A stretch of 64,000 nucleotides of DNA from an uncultured Bacteroidota bacterium (lineage in GTDB: Bacteria; Bacteroidota; Bacteroidia; JABEUT01), in NCBI GenBank assembly GCA_903916255.1, contig CAIWVW010000132.1, positions 1 through 64,000 of the forward strand, written 5' to 3'. Within the stretch, counting starts at the first letter, position 1, and every line of letters starts with the position of its first letter. The translations under genes and the position numbers were made by a program. Positions 51,046-60,257 of the stretch are shown here, piece by piece. The notes below the pieces were generated by a model. It searched no databases, had not been told where the DNA came from, and saw nothing but the letters and a program-made list of their open reading frames with translations.

Positions 51046-52620
51046 TCACGGCGCCTCCACCGCATCATATTTCATTTCCACATCATCACGATACGTAATG
51101 GTTAGAAATAGCGCGCCATCCGGATTATAGTATTTCCATTTGTCTTCCATTAGTCCTAACGTATATTGCCCTTCCAGCTCTTTTTTACCATTTTCATAAT
51201 ACCAGGTATGTATTCCATCGGGCCTTCCCTGACTATATTTTCCGGTATAACGAATATGTCCGTTACTGTTGTAATATTCGGTCATAATGCTATCTTCCAA
51301 ATCGCCGGAATATTTAATAATGCTCTTATAATTCCCCAATTGGTAAACCCATGTACCTTCTTTTAACCCATCAACATACTGCCCTCTGGTAATCACCAAT
51401 CCTGAATCATCATATTCTGCAAAATCCCCATCTTCCTGTCCCTTGGTATAATTGCTTTCACGGCGCAATTTACCATCCTCAAAGTACCATAACCATTTCC
51501 CGGCTTGTTTTCCTTTTGCATCATATTTTCCTACTTCAAATTTCTTCCCATCGCGGAAAAAGTATTTCCAATCACCTACCTTAACCCCATTTACATATTT
51601 TCCTTCAGCTTGTGGTTGTCCGTTATCATAAAACTCTTTCCAGTCGCCTTCCTGCTGGTCAGCTTCATTAATTGGACCCGATGCAACTACCCTTCCGCTA
51701 TCATACACATCCGCTGTTTTTGGCTTACCATTCTCATCATATTTCCGGTGCATCCCAAATGGCACATTATCTTTATACGGACCCGATGATTCAACTTGTC
51801 CATTGGAATAATAGGTAGTCTTAATATCCAGTTTAGCCAGTTCAGGGGCATTTTGCTGTAGCACATCATTAATGTACTTCTCAACGGTAACCAATTCCCC
51901 TTTTTCATCATAGGTTTTAAAGTAACCATCGCGTTTGTCATCTACATAATTACCTTCCCATTTCACATGTAATATTCCTTTATCAGCATCTTTTTTATAA
52001 ATACTATCCGGGAAGAATGTCTGCCATAAACCTTCTTTATGCCCTTCTGTATTTACCTGGTTTATTTTGGTTATTTTCTTTATAAATCCTCCTTTGTACG
52101 TAATTATACTCGTTATTAAAGAATCCTTATTAAACTGCAAAGATCGTCCTTCAGCAAGGCCTTCTTTATAATTAATTATCTGGTGCAATTTGCCTTTATC
52201 ATAATAATAGGCATCACCCATCAACGTATCATTCCTGTAATATTCTTTGGAAGCCATTGTACCTTTTGAACTATCCTTTAATTGCGGCTTAAACGTATAT
52301 TTATATCCTGTTTTTTTTCCTTCTTTATAGGTATAAATTAAATATAATAATCCCTTTTCATTATAAAATTTCCACAGGCTGTCCAGTTTAAAATCTTTTC
52401 GGTTTCCTTCCGATTTCAGTTTACCGTTTTCATAATAATTTTTCCAGTAACCATCCGGCTTACCATCTTTAATTATACCTTCACTCGATACTTTTCCATT
52501 TGGATAAAGCAGTTTATTATAACCATCTTTAGTTTCCTGAGCAATGGATAGCATAGGCAAATAAATTGCCAATACAAACAATATGCTTATTTTTAAAACG
52601 CTGTTTTTTATTAATCTCAT
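51046..52620 (-). CDS. Large YwqK-family/MORN-like repeat exported protein
   Basis: 524 residues with a signal peptide (ending LSIAQ). The whole mature part is some 20 repeats of about 23 residues: Y-x-N-G-K-x-K-x-E-G-x-Y-x-x-G-x-x-x-G-x-W-K-Y-Y. Compared with the relative at 119-1060, the repeats here more often carry the W-K-Y/F-Y ending. The low-complexity beta hairpins probably form a long rod or binding surface. Annotation as an antitoxin would be misleading. The promoter TATTTTTG is at 52660-52667. Confidence 0.8.
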   Translation of the reverse strand: MRLIKNSVLKISILFVLAIYLPMLSIAQETKDGYNKLLYPNGKVSSEGIIKDGKPDGYWKNYYENGKLKSEGNRKDFKLDSLWKFYNEKGLLYLIYTYKEGKKTGYKYTFKPQLKDSSKGTMASKEYYRNDTLMGDAYYYDKGKLHQIINYKEGLAEGRSLQFNKDSLITSIITYKGGFIKKITKINQVNTEGHKEGLWQTFFPDSIYKKDADKGILHVKWEGNYVDDKRDGYFKTYDEKGELVTVEKYINDVLQQNAPELAKLDIKTTYYSNGQVESSGPYKDNVPFGMHRKYDENGKPKTADVYDSGRVVASGPINEADQQEGDWKEFYDNGQPQAEGKYVNGVKVGDWKYFFRDGKKFEVGKYDAKGKQAGKWLWYFEDGKLRRESNYTKGQEDGDFAEYDDSGLVITRGQYVDGLKEGTWVYQLGNYKSIIKYSGDLEDSIMTEYYNSNGHIRYTGKYSQGRPDGIHTWYYENGKKELEGQYTLGLMEDKWKYYNPDGALFLTITYRDDVEMKYDAVEAP

Positions 52621-53166
52621 TACCTCTTGACTCTTTTAAACCTTTAAAGTTTACAGAAACAAAAATACGCATCTTTTAATTAACCCCATTTTCAGAACCT
52701 TATACATACTATTAAATATAGATTTTATTTTAAAGTTTTATGTTCTTGTTGTATAGGTATGTTAATACGTTCATAAATACCTTCATTTTTATTTGGAATT
52801 GGAAAATGTGTTTCGCCGTGAACATAATATACAAAATAACTCACCCATAATACATTGATTATAAGTTGTAAGATACTTAATTAACACACTGTTCATATAG
52901 AATTAACAATTCAATTTGTTGGTAAGTAATTGCATTTTTCAGGAGGTAAAATGTTAATAGGTAACTCATTTAAAAGGATAACTAAAAACGTGTTTAACAA
53001 AAATCTTGTTAAGGGGAGTAGGATATGAACAATTTGAAACCGGGCAAATGAAAGTACTTAACATTTTAGTAACGCTTATTAACAATGAAAGTTCATAAAG
53101 TTTGGAAAGTAGAAACTTTATAAAGTGGAAACTCCTAACTTTACAAACTCTTAGAACAAATAAAAA
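52621..53166. other. 546-base AT-rich intergenic region
   Basis: It holds the promoter of the YwqK-repeat gene (52660-52667) and, near the end (53087-53155), AAAGTT-type repeats before rpiB. It is very AT-rich with several TTAACA/TGTTAA motifs (for example near 52870, 52900, 52992 and 53070). I found no good DnaA box (TTATCCACA), so an origin cannot be claimed. No gene was recognised. Confidence 0.5.
52660..52667 (-). promoter_or_regulatory. -7 promoter element TATTTTTG
   Basis: Exact TAnnTTTG on the minus strand, 39 bases before the ATG of the YwqK-repeat gene. Confidence 0.45.
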
Positions 53167-53595
53167 ATGAAAATAGCCATAGGCAGCGACCATGCAGGGT
53201 TTCAACTGAAAGAAACATTGCGGACATATTTGCATAATAAAGGATTTGATGTAAAGGATTTCGGAACTTTTTCCGAAGAACGGGCCGATTACCCTGATTT
53301 TGCACATCCGGTTGCCTCGGCTGTGGAACATAATGAAGTGGATATGGGTGTGCTGGTTTGCGGCAGCGGCAACGGCGTTAATATGTCTGCTAATCGTCAC
53401 CATGGGGTACGTTCAGCTTTATGCTGGACCGAAGAAATTGCCAAACTGGCCCGTCAGCATAACGATGCTAATATAATAGCTTTACCGGCCCGTTTTATAA
53501 GTATTGAAGAAGCCGAAAAATGTGTGGATGCTTTCTTTTCTACTTCATTTGAGGGAGGAAGACATACCGACAGAGTTAAAAAAATAGAAGGATAA
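53167..53595 (+). CDS. rpiB: Ribose 5-phosphate isomerase B
   Basis: Interconverts ribose 5-phosphate and ribulose 5-phosphate in the pentose phosphate pathway. The N-terminal I-G-S-D-H-A-G-F-Q-L-K and the catalytic cysteine in V-L-V-C-G-S-G-N-G are present, with His in R-H-H-G-V-R-S. The length of 142 residues is normal. The conserved R-x-I-S-x-x-E-A and G-G-R-H-x-x-R-V near the end confirm RpiB rather than LacA/LacB, though this family is hard to split. lutB follows after 9 bases. Confidence 0.93.
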   Translation: MKIAIGSDHAGFQLKETLRTYLHNKGFDVKDFGTFSEERADYPDFAHPVASAVEHNEVDMGVLVCGSGNGVNMSANRHHGVRSALCWTEEIAKLARQHNDANIIALPARFISIEEAEKCVDAFFSTSFEGGRHTDRVKKIEG

Positions 53596-53604
53596 ATAAA
53601 CAAG

Positions 53605-54990
53605 ATGGGAGTACAGTTAGATACCTTTCTTAAAAATGCCGAACTGCGGGTATCCGACCCGGAGCATAAGCGTAAACTGCTTTTCAATATCGGTCAATAC
53701 GATAAAAAGGTAGTTATCGGCAAACAACAATATTCCAATCTTCCGGCAGCCAAGAAAAAGGCCGGAGCCATTAAGACCAAGGTAATTGAGAACTTAGAGA
53801 AGTACCTCATTGAATTCGAATCGAACTTCAAAAAGAATGGCGGTAAGGTAATTTGGGCCACCGATGCGGAAATGGCCATGAAGGAGATTACAGACATTCT
53901 GAAAAAGGCTAATGCTAAGACTGTTGTTAAGGCTAAATCGATGGTGACTGAAGAGGTTGCCGTGAACCATATTTTAGAAAAGAACCATATAGAGAGTTTG
54001 GAGACTGATTTGGGTGAGGTAATTCAGCAGATGGATGGAGAAGCTCCTTATCATATTGTTACTCCGGCTATGCATAAGAGTAAAGAAGACGTAGCCAAGC
54101 TATTCCACGAAAAGAAAGGAACGCCAATCGACTGGACTCCCCAACAAATTACGGCCTATGTGCGTAAAATGCTTCGGGAAAAATACCCGATAGCCGATTG
54201 CGGCATCACCGGTGCAAACTTCCTTATTGCAGATATTGGTGGTGTAGCCGTTTCGGAAAACGAAGGCAATGCATTCATGTCTATTGCTTTCCCGAAGATA
54301 CATATTGCCATTGCAGGAATTGAGAAGCTGATACCATCCCTTTCCGATGTAGATTTATTCTGGCCTTTGCTTGCTACTCATGGCACAGGACAACGTGTTA
54401 CCGTATATAATAACATACTCACCGGCCCGCGCCAGCAAGGCGAAGTAGACGGACCTGAAGAAATGTATGTAGTACTGTTAGACAACGGGCGCACCAATTT
54501 ATTGGCCCGTAAGGAACAACGCCGCGCCCTTAACTGCATCCGTTGCGGAGCCTGCCTGAATGCCTGCCCTATTTATAGAAACATAGGCGGCCATGCTTAT
54601 GGAACTACTTACAGCGGCCCGATTGGTTCGGTAATTACACCAAGCATGAGCGGCATGAAGGAGTTCAAGCACCTCAGCTATGCATCTTCCCTTTGCGGAA
54701 GGTGTACCGAGGTTTGCCCTGTTGAAATCGATATTCATAAGCTCTTATTGCTTAACCGTAAAGATTCCGTAGAAGAAAAGTTCACCACCCGTGGCGAAGA
54801 TACCGTTTGGAGGTTTTGGCGCAAAGCCATGCTCAAGCGCAGCCGCATGGAGAGGGGAGGAGCCTTCTTCAAAAACCTGATGCTCAAACGCTTTTTTAAA
54901 ACAGCCTGGGGCGAGCGCAGAACCTTGCCTACCGTGGCTCCCAAATCCTTCAACCAGATGTGGAAGGAAAGGAAAAAAGGGAAACACTAA
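53605..54990 (+). CDS. lutB: LutB-type iron-sulfur protein (L-lactate oxidation)
   Basis: 461 residues. LutB with LutA and LutC oxidises L-lactate to pyruvate. It has an N-terminal LUD domain (TDAEMAMKEITDILKKANAKTVVKAKSM, later GITGANFLIADIGGVAVSENEGN) and two 4Fe-4S motifs, CIRCGACLNACP and CGRCTEVCP. The length matches LutB/YkgF. LutA and LutC are not adjacent in this window, so the complex must be completed from elsewhere or this copy works with other partners. Co-transcribed with rpiB. Confidence 0.9.
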   Translation: MGVQLDTFLKNAELRVSDPEHKRKLLFNIGQYDKKVVIGKQQYSNLPAAKKKAGAIKTKVIENLEKYLIEFESNFKKNGGKVIWATDAEMAMKEITDILKKANAKTVVKAKSMVTEEVAVNHILEKNHIESLETDLGEVIQQMDGEAPYHIVTPAMHKSKEDVAKLFHEKKGTPIDWTPQQITAYVRKMLREKYPIADCGITGANFLIADIGGVAVSENEGNAFMSIAFPKIHIAIAGIEKLIPSLSDVDLFWPLLATHGTGQRVTVYNNILTGPRQQGEVDGPEEMYVVLLDNGRTNLLARKEQRRALNCIRCGACLNACPIYRNIGGHAYGTTYSGPIGSVITPSMSGMKEFKHLSYASSLCGRCTEVCPVEIDIHKLLLLNRKDSVEEKFTTRGEDTVWRFWRKAMLKRSRMERGGAFFKNLMLKRFFKTAWGERRTLPTVAPKSFNQMWKERKKGKH

Positions 54991-55000
54991 GTAGGTTTAA

Positions 55001-55116
55001 CGTCATTGCGAGGCTTTGCGAAGCAATCTTACCCAACTAGGAAAGTTCCTTCACTATAATTTTCAGGTAAGGTAAGATTGCTTCATCCCCAAAAATGCAG
55101 GATTCGCAATTACGTA
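55001..55116. repeat. REP-like inverted repeat (family F3), degraded copy 3
   Basis: Left arm 55001-55030 (CGTCATTGCGAGGCTTTGCG...) is well kept. The right side begins AAGATTGCTTC at 55074-55084 and is then interrupted before a remnant ATTCGCAATTACG. Confidence 0.75.
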
Positions 55117-55298
55117 ATTGCTGCCTTTTTATAAACTAGCCAAAAACCTTTACGCTGCATTTTAATGCACTATTTTAAAGTATTGTACTGCCAATTTACT
55201 TCCTGATATATAAATAGTTATAACAATGAAGCAGTTTTAAAACTACTGTTGCAATTAAGTTGTATAGCAAATGGCTCACATTTGCCATATAATAACCC

Positions 55299-55340
55299 AA
55301 ACCCACCATTTAATAAGTGAAACCCACCGTATAATAAGTG
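55299..55340. repeat. Two tandem 21-bp repeats upstream of T9SS propeller gene
   Basis: Unit 1 at 55299-55319 and unit 2 at 55320-55340 are 19 of 21 identical; each begins AAACCCACC and ends TAATAAGTG. A partial related stretch lies just before. They may be binding sites, or a simple duplication. Confidence 0.8.
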
Positions 55341-55396
55341 GGGCAAATTTGTGGGATGATTCACCACATTTTTGTGGAGGATTGAAAAAACATAGT

Positions 55397-56710
55397 ATGA
55401 AAAAACTACCCATTCTTTTGATTTTCTTTTTGTATTATCATTCAAATATCAACGCCCAAACTTGGGATTCGCTGGGTGATGGTATTGGTGTCCGCCTTTT
55501 TGGACATGAGGTTTATGCAATGGCAGAGTATAATGGAAATTTATTTGCCGGTGGCAGTTTTAGCATTGCTGGAAATACATACACAAATAATATTGGACAA
55601 TGGAATGGAGCCACTTGGGATTCCGCTGGTACAAATGACATGCAGGAAATTGTCGCATTATGTAATTATGATACTGAACTCTATGCAGCTAATTTATCTT
55701 CTAGTTCTCCAATTTTACAGCGGTGGAATGGCAATGATTGGGCGGCAATACCCGGTCTTCCATCATTTAGTATGCCTCAGTTTTTGGAGGCATTGTTAGT
55801 TTATAATGGAAAACTTTATGTCGGAGGAGGATATTCTCAAATTAACAATATAAGCTCCTGGAATAATTCAACCTGGGATAGTCTAATGAATGGGACAAAC
55901 GGACCCGTATATTCATTAACCGAATTTAATGGCAGTTTATATGCTGGAGGAAGTTTTGATAGTGCCGGAAGGATAAGAGCAAATAATATTGCAGTTTGGA
56001 ATGGAACAGTATGGAGCAATGTTGGAAAGGGAATAAATGGCTCGGTTCTTTCTATTGCTGTTTTCAATAATAATTTGTATGTCGGAGGAACATTTGATAG
56101 TGCGGGAGGTTTGCCAGCGAAAAATATTGCAGTTTGGAACGGTTCAAATTGGAATAGTGTAGGTTCGGGCGTGAATAACTCGGTTTATGCTCTCGCCGTG
56201 TATGGCAGTGTTCTTATCGCAGGCGGTATATTTGATACCGCCGGAGGATTACTATGCAATAAAATAGCTCAATGGAATGGAACAAATTGGAATGTTTTAG
56301 GAACAGGTGTAGCTGGAGGGGTGCCTTCCGCTGTATTTTCTTTAAGTAATTACATGGGTTCACTAATTGTTGGCGGAAGTTTTACTTACGCAGGTGGCAT
56401 TCCGGTAAATAACATCGCCCAATGGAGAAGCCCACTAAGTATTAATACAATAAATGGTAAGATTGGAGAAGTAATTGCTTTCCCCAACCCCTCTACCGGC
56501 ATTTTCAAACTTGTATCGGCACAAAATCCTTTGCCCTCAACAATTGAAATTTACAATGTGCTTGGAGAAAAAGTGCTAACCGAGATCCGCCAGCTGGCGG
56601 ATGACAATCTCATTGACCTTACTGGACAGCCTAACGGAATCTACCTCTATCGTGTCCTTAAAGAAAACGGAGAATTGATAGGGGAGGGGAAGCTAATAGT
56701 TCAGAAATAA
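55397..56710 (+). CDS. T9SS-exported beta-propeller protein
   Basis: 437 residues. The signal peptide (ending NINAQ) is followed by about seven kelch-like blades of about 50 residues with the pattern L-Y-A-G-G-S-F-D-S-A-G, N-N-I-A-V-W-N-G and W-x-x-V-G-x-G-V/I-N. The C-terminal 80 residues are a T9SS sorting domain (EVIAFPNPSTGIFKLV... NGIYLYRVLKENGELIGEGKLIV). The ATG at 55397 is preferred; the upstream extension merely translates the 21-bp repeats. A perfect 18-bp palindrome at 56585-56602 lies inside the sorting domain and encodes I-R-Q-L-A-D, an extra loop relative to most such domains. Confidence 0.85.
   Translation: MKKLPILLIFFLYYHSNINAQTWDSLGDGIGVRLFGHEVYAMAEYNGNLFAGGSFSIAGNTYTNNIGQWNGATWDSAGTNDMQEIVALCNYDTELYAANLSSSSPILQRWNGNDWAAIPGLPSFSMPQFLEALLVYNGKLYVGGGYSQINNISSWNNSTWDSLMNGTNGPVYSLTEFNGSLYAGGSFDSAGRIRANNIAVWNGTVWSNVGKGINGSVLSIAVFNNNLYVGGTFDSAGGLPAKNIAVWNGSNWNSVGSGVNNSVYALAVYGSVLIAGGIFDTAGGLLCNKIAQWNGTNWNVLGTGVAGGVPSAVFSLSNYMGSLIVGGSFTYAGGIPVNNIAQWRSPLSINTINGKIGEVIAFPNPSTGIFKLVSAQNPLPSTIEIYNVLGEKVLTEIRQLADDNLIDLTGQPNGIYLYRVLKENGELIGEGKLIVQK
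56585..56602. repeat. 18-bp palindrome inside T9SS sorting domain
   Basis: ATCCGCCAGCTGGCGGAT is a perfect palindrome in coding DNA, about residues 397-402 of the protein. It resembles dispersed palindromes of Bacteroidota genomes; the related string TTGGCGGATAGC is at 37029-37040. Confidence 0.8.
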
Positions 56711-56760
56711 AATAGCGCATGGACGATATGAATCCGCCTCATCCCTGCGCCATTTATATT

Positions 56761-59700
56761 TTATTTTTGCTGACTATCTTTATTTAAACTGTCTTTATAT
56801 TTTTTAATAAATTCAGCAGGTATTTTAGCCGCATGGCCGGGTGCAGGAGCTTCTACAGGCGACGCTTTCGGCTGATTGTATTCCTGCGTCGACGTGCTTG
56901 TTGCCGCTGTGGAAATTTTCGCATCGCTGTTTATTTTTTCTTCCGGTTTTGGGGTTGGTTCAAAACGCAAATCGGCAAATTTCGATACCACGCCCGAAGG
57001 CATCACCGCATCAGCCTGGTTGCCTATTATATGGTATTGAAAAGTGATATTGGAAGTGCCGCCATCCAGTTCAACCACATCAAATCCGGCAGCTGTTTTA
57101 TTGGCAACATAAACACCTTTGCAATCGCCTTCCAGTTGTATAAATACGCGAAGCGGATGTTTGTCGTTCACACAAATATTTTTGGCATAGCTGGGGTCCA
57201 TATCGATATGGGCTTTGCCGTTTACAAGCTGGCCCTGGCCATAATCCTCGAAATATGCTTCCGGGGTTTCCGGTGCATGCATTACAACCGAATTGCCTTT
57301 AGAATCCAATACCGAACAAGATACCGTTCCGGGAGAGGTTCCCAATATTTTATAGTTGGTGCCGTTCCAGAAATCTACATATACGGTGTTTCCTGTAGCA
57401 TTATTAAAGCCTTCAAAAGCGCCACTGGGGTTGCCCGAACCCGTAGAACTGGCAAAAACGCCATAGTTGGTACCGTTAAACGCTCCACCCGAACCAACGG
57501 CTAAAACACTGGTTCCCGATGCATTTCCAACGCCCAATATTCCCGTTGCAGACGCCGCCACAGTACCATACCCAAAGGCCCCTATGGAGGTTCCGCTGAA
57601 AGCGCCTCCTGAACCATTTGCATAAAAATTATATCCTGCCAGATTATTTCCCACGCCAATCAGGCCTGTTGCTGTTCCACTTGTGGTTGCCCAGCCAATA
57701 GCGCCTATATTAATGCCCGTAAAAGAACCACCCGCACCTGCCGCCGGAACAGTAGGAGTAAGAATATTATTTCCCGCACCAATAATGCCCACACCGCCGG
57801 CTGCATTAGTGGCGTATCCAATAGCGCCATTAGCGGTACCTGTAAAAGCACCGCCTGCGCCTGCGCCCGGTATGTTAAATGCTCCAATTCCGTTACCTAA
57901 TCCGGCAACACCCACACCGCTGCCATTTTGATTTATTCCGGCAGCGCCCAGTGTTGCGCCTGTGCCATTTGCCACACCCATTGTTCCGGCAGTACTAACC
58001 GCACCGGGCCATGTATTAATACCATTTGCAAATCCGGCAATAGCTGCTCCGCTGGTTCCCATTTCACCTTCTACACCTATGTTTTCGAATGATTGCGGAT
58101 TAAATCCTCCTCCTCCCGATACAATTCCCCGTACACCAATTCCTCCAACACCAAAAAAGTTTCCGGTATACCCAACCACACCCTGTGCCAGGCCAACACC
58201 AAAAACACCTGCACCATATATAGGCGCATAGTTGTAGGTGCCATAGTAAGGAAAATTGCCTAATCCCTGCATCCCCATATTGTAATATCCTGTACCTTCC
58301 TGAACAGACATGGAAGCGCTATTTTCAAGCCAACCTTCCTGCGATGTTTGGTCATAAAGGCCCCAACCGGGCAATCCTGTATTATCGCCTGCCGAATTCA
58401 AGGCGTATACGCCTATTCCGCCGGTGTTTGTAGTAAGTCCATATACTCCATATCCTGCATTGGAAGCTGAACTTCCATATACACCTGAAGTAGAACCGGT
58501 GGCGGCTGTATTTATTCCTTTTACGCCATACCCTGTAGTTTGTGCTGTGGTTCCAATAATTGCATTAACGGCGGTGGCATTTCCGGTTACGGTAAGCATT
58601 TGGGAAGCTACAGGCGCACTGGCAGGGCTGCTCATAGATACAGAAGCATTATTATCTTCGGTAACACCTATTCCCAATGTATTTCCATTAGGTGTCCAGC
58701 GGGCCAGATAATTCAATGTACCGCTGCCGTATAATTGAGCGCCGGTCCAATCTCCGGTTGTATACCAGTTGGAACCATTGCTTTGAAGTGTAACCGAGCC
58801 TCCCGTAAGGCTGATAGATACGCTGGATACTCCATTTGTAATAATGCTTCCTGAAGTGGGCTGTATGGTAACCGCATTGGTAGTTACTGTTGAAGGGGAA
58901 TAAACGAGCGTGTATATTCTGCGGATATTGGTAGGGCCGGGGGTTGGCAAGGTGATGGTAAATGCACCGCCTGACGGGTTTACAAGTACGGTGGAATAGG
59001 TGCCGTCGAGGGTAGTGTTAGCGGTTAGCACTGTAGCAGACATTTGGGTTCCGTAGGAACCGAAAACATCCAGCGTATTTACAGGTGTGGTAGTATATAA
59101 TCCGACAAAGCCGCCATTATTGGGAACTATTATGCCATAGTTCGAAGCGCCGCCCGATGCGATAAAATATCCGCCATAATTGATGGCCGCACCGCCGCCC
59201 GTTGCCTGGCCTGAAACTCCTATTCCATTGCCGGAAGTGATGGTGGAGGAACCATATAAGGCATATTGAAATCCTCCGCCCGCACCCGAAATTAGTCCCT
59301 CAACGCCATATCCGCCCGAGGTAGACGGATTTACCATATTGCCAATTACACCTGCACCGCCTGTGGCAGTGGAGTTTCCGACAATAGCATTAACCGAAGT
59401 TGCATTACCCGCTACAGTCAGCATTTGAGTATTAACAGGCGCAATAGCCGGATTGCTCATAGATATGGAAGTGCCATTATCTTCGGTGAAACCAATACCT
59501 AACGTGTTTCCGTTGGGTGTCCAGCGAGCATAATAATTAAGGGTCCCGGAACCACTAAGGGTTGAACCACCCAACGGAAGCCAGGAAGGAATGCTATTGT
59601 TCCAGTAATATAATCCGGCAGGCACCGCGCCTAATCCGGTGCAATAAACAATTATACCGTTCGACTGTGCAGGTGTTCCCGACAATCCAAATGTAGTAAG

Positions 59701-59889
59701 TGCAGTAAGTGTTGCATAGGGCGGTAAAAAACCCACTGTTCCCGCCGTGTTTTGATTACTCAAATCAAGTATTGCGCTTGCATAAGCGCTGTTGCCCGAA
59801 TTATTGATGGCAACATTTTGTGCACGAAGCCCTGAGGCTGCAAGGGAAAAGGAAAGAGTCCAAATTCCAAGGGAGTAAATTTTTTTCAT
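56761..59889 (-). CDS. Giant repetitive exported protein with pseudo-repeat Gly/Ala/Asn core, paralogue 1
   Basis: 1042 residues. Signal peptide (cleavage near LRA-QNVAI), then an N-terminal A-I-L-D-L-x-N domain. Two copies of a module of about 60 residues begin G-T-L-N-Y-(Y/L)-A-R-W-T-P-N-G-N-T-L-G-I-G (at about 115 and 390). A long glycine- and alanine-rich region follows with repeats such as G-G-A-F-x-G-T-x-x-G-A-x-G-Y. The last 180 residues hold a distinct domain (YFEDYGQGQLVNGKAHIDMDP... DCKGVYVANKTAAGFDVVEL), then a Pro/Lys-rich tail. There is no T9SS sorting domain. Probably a surface fibre or tail-fibre-like structure. Paralogous to 60258-63755. Confidence 0.75.
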   Translation of the reverse strand: MKKIYSLGIWTLSFSLAASGLRAQNVAINNSGNSAYASAILDLSNQNTAGTVGFLPPYATLTALTTFGLSGTPAQSNGIIVYCTGLGAVPAGLYYWNNSIPSWLPLGGSTLSGSGTLNYYARWTPNGNTLGIGFTEDNGTSISMSNPAIAPVNTQMLTVAGNATSVNAIVGNSTATGGAGVIGNMVNPSTSGGYGVEGLISGAGGGFQYALYGSSTITSGNGIGVSGQATGGGAAINYGGYFIASGGASNYGIIVPNNGGFVGLYTTTPVNTLDVFGSYGTQMSATVLTANTTLDGTYSTVLVNPSGGAFTITLPTPGPTNIRRIYTLVYSPSTVTTNAVTIQPTSGSIITNGVSSVSISLTGGSVTLQSNGSNWYTTGDWTGAQLYGSGTLNYLARWTPNGNTLGIGVTEDNNASVSMSSPASAPVASQMLTVTGNATAVNAIIGTTAQTTGYGVKGINTAATGSTSGVYGSSASNAGYGVYGLTTNTGGIGVYALNSAGDNTGLPGWGLYDQTSQEGWLENSASMSVQEGTGYYNMGMQGLGNFPYYGTYNYAPIYGAGVFGVGLAQGVVGYTGNFFGVGGIGVRGIVSGGGGFNPQSFENIGVEGEMGTSGAAIAGFANGINTWPGAVSTAGTMGVANGTGATLGAAGINQNGSGVGVAGLGNGIGAFNIPGAGAGGAFTGTANGAIGYATNAAGGVGIIGAGNNILTPTVPAAGAGGSFTGINIGAIGWATTSGTATGLIGVGNNLAGYNFYANGSGGAFSGTSIGAFGYGTVAASATGILGVGNASGTSVLAVGSGGAFNGTNYGVFASSTGSGNPSGAFEGFNNATGNTVYVDFWNGTNYKILGTSPGTVSCSVLDSKGNSVVMHAPETPEAYFEDYGQGQLVNGKAHIDMDPSYAKNICVNDKHPLRVFIQLEGDCKGVYVANKTAAGFDVVELDGGTSNITFQYHIIGNQADAVMPSGVVSKFADLRFEPTPKPEEKINSDAKISTAATSTSTQEYNQPKASPVEAPAPGHAAKIPAEFIKKYKDSLNKDSQQK

Positions 59890-60257
59890 AGGTAGGCGTT
59901 AATAAAATAGGGTTAGACAGACAGGTCAATAGTCAAATATAAACAATTTCAACATCGAAAATGAAATATTTATTAACAATCTTAAAATATAATTAGTCTT
60001 TTAATTCCGAAATTCAGCGGAGCGCAGAAGAATAGCTGATAATCAATAAGGATAAAGCGAGTGACATAATTTATATCAACCGAAAAAAGGAAGCCTTAAT
60101 AGTGGTTTTAAAGAAATATGCCCAATTTTTTAAACAAAAAACCGTGTGATTCAGAAAATGAGTGACTTACTTTTTAGCAGGGCCTGCTGTATGGATAAAT
60201 GGCACTAATGCATATGAAATATGCAGCGCATACTAAAATGTAATGTGCCTTGTAAAA
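59890..60257. other. 368-base intergenic region between two giant repeat proteins
   Basis: It holds a TATATTTG promoter element (minus strand, 59934-59941) for the 56761-59889 gene. The rest is AT-rich with no gene, RNA or repeat that I can recognise and no evident terminator. Confidence 0.5.
59934..59941 (-). promoter_or_regulatory. -7 promoter element TATATTTG
   Basis: Exact TAnnTTTG on the minus strand, 44 bases before the ATG at 59889. Confidence 0.45.

Larger units (their letters stand above)
54991..55396. other. Intergenic region between lutB and the T9SS propeller gene
   Basis: It contains a REP-like element (55001-55116) whose right half is decayed, then an AT-rich stretch, then two tandem 21-bp units at 55299-55340 and an inverted CCACATTTTTGTGG at 55363-55376, about 20 bases before the ATG at 55397. 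No gene was recognised. Confidence 0.6.

Noticed and set aside
52621-53166. Candidate replication origin in the AT-rich gap
   Set aside because: I looked for TTATCCACA-type DnaA boxes and found none convincing, only TTAACA-like strings. Without skew data an origin cannot be called.
52966-53403. 145-residue minus-strand ORF across the rpiB start
   Set aside because: It overlaps rpiB, a clearly conserved gene in the opposite frame, and lacks family features or a promoter.
55299-55340. CRISPR array
   Set aside because: Only two adjacent 21-bp units without spacers, and no cas genes in the window.
56833-57504. 223-residue open reading frame on the plus strand
   Set aside because: Antisense to the 1042-residue repeat protein; it has Cys/Arg-rich random composition and no motif. 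The repetitive high-G template produces long open antisense frames.
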